Shown: positions 46,101 through 56,900 of the stretch, piece after piece
Layout: each line of letters begins with the position of its first letter
How positions within the stretch are numbered: position 1 is the first letter of the stretch
Assembly (NCBI RefSeq): GCF_000003815.2
Contig: NC_049988.1
Coordinates: forward strand, 10,195,986-10,259,985
From: Branchiostoma floridae
Lineage: Eukaryota > Chordata > Leptocardii > Amphioxiformes > Branchiostomatidae
Reading direction: 5' to 3'
Length of the DNA stretch: 64,000 nt
Notes under the pieces: generated by a model
Databases searched by the model: none
Told to the model about the DNA's origin: nothing
The model's input: only the letters and a program-made list of their open reading frames with translations
Translations under genes and position numbers: made by a program

Positions 46101-46248
46101 AAATATAATAAGCTAATGATGTGGATAATCATCAGCACATTGCGGCAGTAGAAGCCGCTAACGACATTTTGTACCTGTGGTAACTCATCAAGTACAGCTT
46201 CGACTCCTAGATCTGAGACCGTTATAACCTTCGTTGAATAACATTACA
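43169..46248. other. Intergenic stretch, no gene recognised
   Basis: AT-rich, only short unrelated ORFs on both strands, no splice-consistent exon chain and no RNA gene seen. Confidence 0.5.
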
Positions 46249-46366
46249 CTAACAGACCGCTGGTTGTCTTGAAGGATGCACAGAGTCGGGGGGGGGGGGG
46301 CGTACTGTTTCTGGCTGCCATGCCAGGTTATAGAAACCACACATTGTCACCTTTGGATGTTCACCA

Positions 46367-46603
46367 TCAACAATCAATGCTGAAATCCTGTGGCAAAATG
46401 TGAAGACGTCGCCTGGCCTTCCTGATGTCCAATACCACATACAGGAACGAACTGTCCTCATTGCAAGTGTACAGCAATGCCCGGAGGAGAAACTGTAACT
46501 GGTGGACGAAATCAAAGTGTTGGTGGGCACAAGTACTTGTACAGAGTTGTTCCATTTTGTCCGAGTTGATCCTTGCTCTCAGGCAATGACATTGGCGCAG
46601 CAA
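46367..46603 (-). other. Coding-like open frame, unassigned
   Basis: A 78-codon minus-strand frame includes HFDFVHQLQFLLRALLYTC and FLYVVLDIRKARRRLH, which look helical and protein-like, but a second open frame overlaps it and I recognise no family. It may be a transposon-protein fragment, an exon of an unseen gene, or chance. Confidence 0.2.
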
Positions 46604-47154
46604 TAGCGTGGATATCCTCTACATGTCATTCTTCTGAGAAGTTTTGATGTGGAGACATTCAAACGGCTAGGGTTGTCCATGTGAAGCTCTTTCATACACG
46701 TTTTCTCACCGTACACGCCCAGTCTTCAGATTTTCACTATATACGCTTCCAGTAAATATTAGGTGAGGGATATAATATTGCCACATACTATTTCTGTAAT
46801 GTCTGGGGTCTGCGGTTGGTGACAGTGGGCAATGTGATCAATTTTGGTTATGTATTATGTCAGTCAATCAAGTTGTCGGTTAACCGGGAAAGGTCAGAGG
46901 CCATGGGTCAACGCCATGGCTACCAAAGTTCAACTATTCGGTTAGGGCGTACTATGGTCTTCGGGCTGGCACACCCAAGTTCATATTCCAAACGACTTAT
47001 CTGGACAATGATGTCACATACACGTATAGTGCTTGATATAACAAAGGTCACTTGAGTCGATAGAAGTAACAGTGTATTTATGATTCATGCATAGAGATAA
47101 AAAGATGCTGCTACTCAGCTTCCCACGCAGGTAACCATCAGAGAAGTTCACGTT

Positions 47155-47491
47155 TCAGCGACTCAGGCAACGACAAAAGATCCGTTTTGAAATCGCGTGT
47201 TTGAAATACGTTATGCAGTCACTGTACGTGGGATGTTCACAACATCGTGTGGAGAAAAGGTGCCTCATCCCCGGACGTGCGCTCATAGATGGAGATGGGT
47301 ACGGTAAGCAGATATGATGTTGACTACGTTCCTGAGCATATCCCCTCGGCATAGGCAGCGGTTTGTTCTCTCTCGCGCAGTCAGCATGCCACGTGACCTC
47401 TGCGCGAGTTGACGCGGTTTCCAAGGAAAAGAAGAGTCTATATTCACTGGGATCAGGTCTGTAGTAGCTATCATATTGAGGTCTCCCAAAG
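47155..47491 (-). CDS. Candidate terminal exon of the ADAM gene
   Basis: Acceptor catacgtttctag, phase-2 entry, open for 111 codons to TGA at 47155-47157; begins (S)FGRPQYDSYYRPDPSEYRLF. It would join in frame to the phase-2 donor gtaaac at 50807-50808 of exon 50805-50967. The rest of the frame is Cys- and Arg-rich and not recognisable. Overlapping open frames weaken it. Confidence 0.25.
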
Positions 47492-50400
47492 CTAGAAACG
47501 TATGAAGAAGAAAAGATGGAATTAAGTAATGTTGATGCTTGACCCCTGCAGCTTGAACATTCTGGTGAAATCCTTCATATTTATTTTTTCGTTGTTTCAA
47601 TAATATAAGATCTCTCCTTAAACGCTGAGGAAAAAAAGAACTCCATTTCGTTTGGGCAGGTTAATTTGGTGCATAAAACAGATTCTGCAGCCATGTTGAT
47701 GACCTCTTGCCTCTGACCTCTACCAAGTTACATTGTACATTGATTATCATCACGTAAAGATGCAACAAAACCGCAATGATACTCAGGGGTGTGGCAGAAG
47801 GGCAGATGTACGGGGTTGGGTACTGATGGGACGCTTGGTATGGGATATGTGTTATGTTGAACTGAAACTGGATACAAATGTTGGAAGGGTAAGGCTTAAT
47901 GATTATGGTGGTAGGCTGGGGAGGGTAGACACAGGGTTACGGCAGCATGTAAGGAAGGTCTTGATCATGCAGATGAATATTATCCTCTGCTTCGCGAAGT
48001 GTACGGCGAACTAAAGCAAACGTACTAACAAAGCTGGTCTGGTATATATCAAAATGGTCGGCAAAGTACATCCAACTAAATGGAAAAGGTGGAACCAATA
48101 TCAAATATGTCTACGAAAGTACATGTGTATGATGCAGCTGTATGATGTAAATGGACAGCTTATGATAAAAGTGATCAATATATACCCTTACGTAACTCGT
48201 AAATCACGCACCAAAGTATGAAATCATTACACCAAAGTGGAAGAGCATCAAATATAGCAAGTCCTGCAGATGAAGTTTTCATTTAAACACGAAAGGACAG
48301 TTGGTGAAGATCATTTAAAGTGGTATTTCAGAATTGCAGTAGTCATACTGTACTGATGTGCTCAGAATATCATTATCGTTGTGGAATATTTTGACACCCA
48401 TCGGGTAAATCTTTCTTGTTGAAAGTTCGGCGTTGATTCCAAGACGCTGGTCGCTGCAACAGAGTTTGAATTCCCTCCACTAGAACTTACGTAATGAAAA
48501 GAAAACAAGACACGAAAACGGGAATGTTATAAGCATGCATGCCAGAGGACAGGAGGTAGCCAACAGTGCTGCCGGCAATTTCAGTATTTTCTACAAGACA
48601 AGTTAGTTGACCCTCCTGGCCTGCTTGCTTTATTCATCCATATTTGACCTTCAACAGCCATATTCAACCTTCAATCGTATGAAAGCTGATCATATTCATT
48701 AGAAAAGTAAAGCTTTGTCAATCGATTTACAAATAAGGTAATAAAATTGCAAATATCATCTATGAATACTAAGAGTTCTTGAAGACGTACAATTGTTCAT
48801 TACATCATTGCTTGAGTATATAAATGGGGTAAATGAAATACGTACAACGCTAACTGTGCGATCATAGAAGACGGCATATTCATTAGGCTCGCATTATAAT
48901 TAGGTAATATCAATTGTTCACGTAGTATAAAAGCAATAATTGGTGGTATCGAACAATGTTACAATGTACATCGCAATATAGATCGTTTGATATGTCTTAA
49001 GCCAACTCCTATGGCGAGATCTTCGAGCTTCAGTGCCAATAATATGTCGTTTTGTAGCTCCAGAATCTAGCTAGGTTCTTACTGGTACATAGTTCAATAC
49101 ACTACAGTCTTTGATCGATCTTCTAGATGCTTCCTTTTAGGCCCTTTTGCTGCTACAGTCTTGAATGAATTGCGTCTTTCTTAATCGCTACTCGCCAGCT
49201 ACTTGTACTGTAGTCATACAATATCATAGATACCGTGCATATATCATACAGATTGTGTAAATTGCACTTGAATACGCAGGCAGTCCAGTTCATGAATGCC
49301 TTAGAACCTAAGTACTGTGAAATCGTCTGTCCATGTCCATCGCATTGATATGAATATTGTTTTCTGGTATGCATTCCTGGCGCAGTATATACAAGCCTGT
49401 TGTATCTCCGTACCCTTCGCCTGGCCCCATCGCTAATGACACTGCTCCGTTTTCGGCCTGACGTAGGCTCTTTAAGGCTAATGGTACTAGTACATGTATC
49501 TGGTAAAATATGCTATTACATGCACTAGCAATCTATGGGCAGAACAGCCATGAAGGCAAGCAACTGAAAAGGACGGATACAAAATATACTATTATTACGA
49601 GACAACGATATGCAGGTTAGCATATTTGTGAACACATTCTTGGGAAAATAAACAGACTTAGGAAAAGCGACAACAACGGAGTAATCAAGACCATTTCTAA
49701 AACCATTTCTAAAATCCAAGATGGTGGACGCGCTACCACATCAACATGCTCTACCGGAATGTTCATCAAGCATTCTACAATACAGATGTGATGAGTAGAA
49801 AACACTTTTATAAAGGCATTACGTTACTATTATCGTTTTGAACTCAGGTCGACTACGGGTACGGGTGTCACTGTCAGGCTCGTAAACGTGGATGAAACCC
49901 CGGGAAGGGCACGGATACACAACGTACAGGCCAATGCACGGGCTCGTCTGGTCTGAAGTCTATAGTATGAATAACGTGTGTTGCACTATGCATGCCTAGT
50001 GGGTACACGTTAACTTTTAAGTATTGAAGCTGTGCTGATATACAGTATTGAGCCAGTCGAGCTGAGACGATTTGCACCACGGCCGACCTAACCCGGGAGA
50101 TACAAGTTACTCTCGGGCTGCTTTCTGTCTGGGAACAGACCAATTTGAAGCATTGTCCATGCTTGTCGTGGTATTCGAGTCTTGCGTTCGCCACAAAGTC
50201 TCGCAATTTCTCAGTATTGTCACGATATCTATGTGTTTATCACTTACCGTATCCATCTTGGGTATCAAAACTACTTATTCAATCTATTCTTATTCGTTCT
50301 CCTATATCGATTGTTTTCATGATGTCAATAGTATAGCCGTGACGGTGCCATACTGACGCACACAGAAGATCGCACACTGTCATGTCGTGCGATGCTCACG

Positions 50401-50804
50401 GTTCCACCACTGTTTACACACGAAAGCGAAAGACAGAGCAGTAGAACACGTCAGCGGTGGCCAAAGACGTGCCACACTTCACTATGCCCTCCCACACTAA
50501 CCTGACATGTTTCGGACATGTTGTACCCTACACGATTTCTCCTGAAATACCATAACCAATCAGTTCATAATTCATAATCATAGAAACCAGAACTCAGATT
50601 TCATGTCCAGTGATCACCATGCGTAAAACAAGTTTGTTCAGGATTGACCGTGAGTTACCTCCTTACCATTATTCTCCAAGTCCCTTGTGATGACAGACAC
50701 GTGTCATTCAGAAAATAAGCAATGCGGGGCTGCGATCCACAGTCGGTCCGCTCCATGGGTCATACCCTCATCCTAGCTCCCCATCCTTTGCTTCGGTTAA
50801 GCGT
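47492..50804. other. Probable 3' region or intron of the ADAM gene
   Basis: No supported exon. It is either the 3' flank after the stop at 50805 or the last intron if the 47155-47491 exon is real. No polyadenylation site was located with confidence. Confidence 0.4.
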
Positions 50805-50967
50805 TTACCTAGTGAACGGGTTCGGTTTTTCTTTGGGCCTGATTTTGAGGCCAGCTGTTCCACTAGAGGAAAGAGAGGAGTCGGATTTGCGCACCTTTAA
50901 GGTCTGAGGCCTACGTATTGGCTCCGGGCTGGCCGACATTTTCACCTTGTGCTTCGGGCTGTCCGAC
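50805..50967 (-). CDS. ADAM22/23-like: ADAM cytoplasmic exon (Ser/Lys-rich) with stop TAA
   Basis: Acceptor gacgtttttccacag, phase-2 entry (R split), 53 codons then TAA at 50805-50807. Reads SDSPKHKVKMSASPEPIRRP, LKVRKSDSSLSSSGTAG and ends KEKPNPFTR. RKSDSS is a 14-3-3/basophilic-kinase-like motif; ADAM22 tails are known 14-3-3 ligands (family knowledge; site use inferred). The stop overlaps a possible donor AG|gtaaac, so this exon may be terminal or internal. Confidence 0.65.
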
Positions 50968-53900
50968 CTGTGGAAAAACGTCCGTCCATCATTGAAACAT
51001 GGCATCTTATTCTGACATTGTGTAAAGCAGAAATCAAGAAAACACGTAAATAAAGGTGGTCTTTTAAGAATTTAGAAATGGTGATTTAAATGCATGATGC
51101 ACTTGCTTGCAGTATAGATTGTCTTTAACCAATACCATCAAAATTTCATAATGCCCAACAAGAAATCAAATTGGAGTCACATATTAAATACGCATACTCA
51201 CCTAACAAACCTAGGCGGAGGGGGGCCGTCGTGCTTGTTGTAGTTTACATCCTCTATCCACTTCGCCACGAAGTTTCGCTTGTCCCCTTTCCTAGTCGAG
51301 TGTGGCGAGTGCCCCGTCGCATTGTGCTCTGCTGCATTGACATGCGTTTCGTGGGACGGTGGTGGTGGGGGTCCCCGCCTAACTTTGTTTTCGTGCCTAG
51401 TCACGGTGTTAAAATTAACGTAAGAAATAACAAGGGGCCAACATAACTACGAGGAGAAGGGCCATGTAATTACTTATTCGTACGGGACTGTGGCGGATGA
51501 AACCCAACGAAACATTCATTTGAACGTCATCAGAAGACTTTCAACAAAATACTAAAAACTGTAGAAACGGCTCAACATTATTACATCATATAGATATACC
51601 CCATGTTACAGAGAACTTGTGTTATTGCTATCGTGTACTCATTAACGTCGCAAATAATTTCCAACGTTTAGTTAGGTTACACGGGTTAAGAGCTCATTTG
51701 GTTTCTTCTTATTAAAAATAAAACAATGCAAGTTTGCCAGATGCAATTTTGCCATGATCATTTTGTTACACCGAGATACAAAACTGTAGATATCCTTGTT
51801 GCGTTTATGTAACATGTGATTATTTTTTTAAAGAAGGCATTTTTTTGCCAATGTTTCCACATGGAATGCTATTTTTTCTCATTTTGGATACTTTTGTCTT
51901 TGCCTACAACTGAGGCCTGGCATCATCTGGTTCACTACGGTTTTCGGCGATTCGCGATAGTTGATTGAGTCACCTTGTTGTCTTATGAGCTTCAATTAAG
52001 ACAATCAACATTTTTTTCTGTACAAAAGCTCTCCAGTTTTATTCACTGTCAGGTCCTTATCCTTAGGCGGTCTTTAGTTCTGAAACTACTGCACTTAGAT
52101 TCGTCATAGGCAGAGCGTTTATTTAGTTGTGAGCAAGATGATCCGAGTTAAGTCATAGAAGGTACAATACAAGGTTTGCTGCCTAAAAGGGCAACAAGTA
52201 AAAGTAACAAAAATGTTTTTGTGTCCTCTTTTTTCCTTTTCACTGGGTGACATGCATCGTGCAGTAGACTGAATAGGCGAGTTACTTCTCTGGAAATATT
52301 CCGTTTTACACCTGCGCAGAGTACGCTTGCTTACGAAGCGTCCTAGGAAGACAGACTTGTCCACTGAGCATGAAGCCTTTTACTGCTGCTCGAATTTGCT
52401 GTATTCGTCCATGTACAAGGCCTTGAGAAAGATGATAAGATATGGCTGACCAATGTCTTGAATAATGCCATCGTGCCATATATGTTTACATTCCTCTACT
52501 AACCGTTATCTATCATGCATGCATCAAAGCGTGCCATTGTCCTTTCTTTGCTTTGCTAGAATGTTCCTGTGGAGTGGACATGTTCTTGCGTTAAGATGTG
52601 AGTTAGGTCGAAGTTTCTGTGGATGCATAGTGGATTTGACTGCACCAGCTTCTCGACTTCGCATTGTCCGTACAAAAGTGGCTGAAAAGAAGATCCCTGG
52701 TCTTGGTTATCGTTGCATGGTCAGGATTATACTTGGTACAACGGTTTAGTATAGTTTAGTATAAGTTCCAATTTGCTACATTTCAATCTTCTGTATTTTG
52801 TATTTTCTCACTGACCGACAGTTTGTCTGCTCCTCTGGCTATACATGAAAGAGGCAGTCTTGACTCTGACCTCTTCCACGGTACCACAAAAGGATTTTGA
52901 ACCTAGATAACGGTTACGCCCCTTGTACCTACTCTCGTTGAACTAGAAGCCACAGCAGGAGGTGAGGTCAGAGGTCAGGTTCGTTGTGTCCTGATTAGTC
53001 AATCGTGCTCCACCATATCGTTACCCAGATAGGTCCTTTAAAGGTCGACAATATCATAAAAGTTGAACCCATTCATCTAGTTCGAGGACACAGTTCGGGT
53101 TGCGTTTTCTGACGTAGTAAGGCAATGATGAGATCAATGAAGGCAAAAAGAAACGTCACATTTCAACTTTGGGAGCCCCTCCTAAGTAAGCCTAGTTAAA
53201 AATTCCGCGTCAAGATGTTCGGATTCCCTTGGAATCGACGACCAGCGAATCTCCGGGTCGTTGAGCGAAACTGGTCCCAGCAAATGGCCCAACGACGCCG
53301 AAGACATGGCTCCCGTGAGTCGTGTGCACAGCCTCCGTCCGTTTCCGTGCTAGTCTTGAGAGGCAAGGTAGAAGGCAGGACACAAACCTTTCCGTCATTG
53401 TCTGATGCTCTCAAAACCCTATTTGTTACCGGCATAATGTCAGCAGTACGGATTCCCTCTGCCATCATGACAGTCCATCCTGTCCCCTATAGATAAACAG
53501 ATTCACGGAGTATAACTGATGGTGATGACAACAATGTAGCACAGCACAAATGGGCGACAATATTCCGTCATTATTCCAGAACGCTATCAATCTTACAAGT
53601 CATCATACATGCGGTATTGAATCTGACAAGAACGTTACAGAATGGCACAGCCGGTCAGCTGGCGTGTCTTCACATGGTAAAATATTGGACAAGTCTTTGT
53701 CGTAAACGGTCTGTTCTATTTTCATGGGTGCAAGTCGGGGTATGTCATCGGAAGGACGCACTTTAGGGAGAGGAAGCAGGAAGCTTATAATCAAGTGACA
53801 GGTCCTACCTGGGAGTAAGGAGGGACCGAGATGATGAGGAAGTGCAAAGACTTGAAAATTGTAGAGATCAGCAGGTAGGGGACAGCTAAACGAGGGAGGG

Positions 53901-56900
53901 CAGATGTGCACTGCTGACGGATGGAGGAAGTTGGATGTATGAACGGGAGGTGCCCTGTTCTCACGCGGCGAACGTTCTCTTTTCTCACGAGAGCATGCGA
54001 GAGTACACGCATCAACATGAAGGGAAAGACCCAAACCATGACGTAAGTACGGTGAACACAAAGGAGGGAGGGAAGAACGAAACGATACCCATGATAATTA
54101 CTGGGACGACAAAGCTCGTCAGTTTACATCAAATGCAGGGGAAACTCATGAAAGCGACGAGCGATTTTAGTTATTGGTGATCGTGCTTCATTTTGATCTG
54201 AAGACCTCACCATCCTGCCTTCGCTTCAGGGTTGCTTCTACGAGAGAGGTACCGCGGGAGCTCATCAGGCTGCGTTATGGTTTCATAACCAAATAAGATT
54301 TTGTCTGGAGGCTGACAGCGGTAGACATAGTTCAGGTATTCACTTCTCTCCGAGGACCCAAACGTTAAGGTTTTTAGCGACAGTATTGGGCAACCGGGAT
54401 CGTAAAAGTCTTGTACATATCATACATTGAAACAAATGCTATCTTTGGAGTACTTGCGGTACTTGTATTTGTAGTAGTAATTATTTTGTTGCCTTTGTTT
54501 CTTTGAGTTCCTTGAAATTTATAACTCTTACTCGAAGTTAGTCGTTTGGATGTTGCTCGAAATTTGTTGTAGAACACCAATTCATCTTTTGGGCTTTTGT
54601 TTCCTTTCGTAGCTGAGCTCAGAAGAAAGACTTTAGTCCTTGTCGAAATTATTTGCGACGTCCTTCATTTTATAGTACTTACGTTTTAATCTCCATAAAA
54701 TTGCATGATGCATCACGATGACCCTCAAGCAACTGGTAAACAGGTCTTTCATTAAAAAAAAAGATAGATACGGAGTACCGTGCGCAATTTGACATACGTA
54801 CGTCAGCTGCAGTGAAGTGATATACTGGATATTGAGTCTAAGGTTATGGTTTAGCTGGCATGGTGCACAAGAGCTTGTTGATTGGCTGCTGCGATGACTT
54901 ACTCATGGTCGTGATGAGGTCTTCTCTGACTCTGTTTGGATTTATCCTGCTCGGTCGGGCCATCGGCATCTTTGTTTGTATGTTTCTTTCTGCCCGATCG
55001 CCTGCTTCGCTTGCTTTTGCTTGGCTGTGTATCGGAATTAGCGTCTCCCTCTGCATGCAAGTGCGCGTGCCCGTCCGCCTGTGCATAGCCATTCCTCTGT
55101 GTGTGACCGTTGGCTTGCACGTGGGGAGCGTGTCCGTTCAAATACAGGATGGGGTTAATTTCGCCACTGGTGTGGTCGTCATCACTCGTGTGTATGACGC
55201 CATTTGCTTGGGGCGTGGACTTTGAAGTTTCGTCACGTGGCATAGCAACTGTTACGGTCATGTGGCCCTCACTGCCCACGCAGACGTCCCCATCCGAGCA
55301 CGGGGCCGGGCTATTCGGGGATGTGGTGTTGCCGCCTCCTTTCCCGTCCGCCGTCTTGCCGTCTCCCTGCGTGTCCTTCTCCTCAGTCGGGCTTGTCTTG
55401 GGCGTGGACTTACCACTCCTCTTTCTATATATGAAACAATATTAATTGAAAAAAAGCTGCTCAGGTCTACGCCCTTTCGTGCTACTTTACAGTCCAGCAA
55501 CATGGAAAATGTACTCCTCGCGTATTCATGACACCACGTTACACGACAACGAGTAAATCAACAATGACGTCACATCAAAGAACAATGATGTCAACATCCA
55601 CGAGATCGCACGGGACAATGAGTTATGGGATTGCACTCAAACTTGTCTCAGCATCGACAGGGGTTCCATTCCATGGAAGCATGTTCCAGAATATGTCATA
55701 CAGGGAGCCGCGCTGGAGTCTGCTTTGTGAGAATTCAAATGGTAGTATTTCATTTTCCAGCGCAGCATATATCCAAAAACAAGCCATATTTTTCAATAGC
55801 CACGTGAATGACAGTAAGAGTGAGAGAGAGAGGGGGGAGGGAGAGAGGGAGGGAGGAGGAGAGAGAGATAGAGAGGGAGAGAGACAGACAGAGAGAGAGA
55901 AGGAGACAGTAACTTCTTGAAGGTAGGTTTTCACGACAACTGAGTTGACACTTTTGTATGGCAGATTCTGGAACTGCTTCAGGGGACTGGGATGCATGAG
56001 TGCCGGGGCGCAATGGTAAACTGTTGGGAAGTTCCGCTGTGGTAGTTCAGGTAGGTAAAGGAGCATGCACGAGCGTTGAAGATGTCGGATCGGAAGATGT
56101 GATGATGGTTACTTGTATGTATGTATGTACGTAGGCATGTATGTATGTATGTATGTGTGTTAGTTACTTAGTTAGGTTGCTAGCTGATTCTATGTAACAA
56201 TGGTAGGCGTCTCTGATAGGCCGCTTTAGTGAGTGTGGTTTGGAATCATTTACAAAATTTTGTAACGAACATAACGGTCTGTGCCCCTTACATTCTTCAG
56301 GTATGGTCCATACCATATAACACATTTCATTTCTTTTTAGGCAGTCAGTCAGCTGATATCAGATGTTGGCATTGTCCTTTACATTCATATAAAACGATCA
56401 CTCGCATAATGAGGACATATGAATAAGACAAATGCAGGGGCACAACGGCTCAGTTTGTTCGTAAAAGAGAAGAAGGCACAGGGCAGATACAATAGCAAGA
56501 CACGTCCCAATGTCATCGAGGAGGCAGAGACAAAGAAACGTCTACAAAATATCTTGAAAATTTATTTACATATTGATATTCCTTAAATAAACCGCATTAG
56601 GTAGGAAATCAATTGGCAGTCCATGTCCATTATGTTTTCCATATCGATGATTTGAATAAAATTTATTTGAATGAGCCACTTGTTTGTGGGTATATCTATG
56701 TGTTCAGTCCAATGACAGCCAAAGCCTGACGATTTTACGCTGAATGGTGGCTTCGGTATATGATAGCTGTTACTTCTCAATCTCTACCTTATAGGATTTG
56801 TAAGACACTGGGTATTGTGGTCAAACAACAACCACCTGACATGCTGGCCAGAGAATGCTATATGTTTTTTTTCATGCTTTCACACGCTGTGATAAATGTC

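Noticed and set aside
53215-53496. 93-codon plus-strand frame with opposing minus frames (53196-53468, 53210-53398)
   Set aside because: Open on both strands in GC-richer DNA; the minus frame has a phase-2-compatible acceptor but no homology, so not called as an ADAM exon.
53603-54061. 152-codon minus-strand frame
   Set aside because: No acceptor near its start, no homology, and other frames in the region are also long.
55623-56066. Leu/Ser-rich 147-codon minus-strand frame
   Set aside because: Most of it is translation of the GA-rich tract at 55826-55910.
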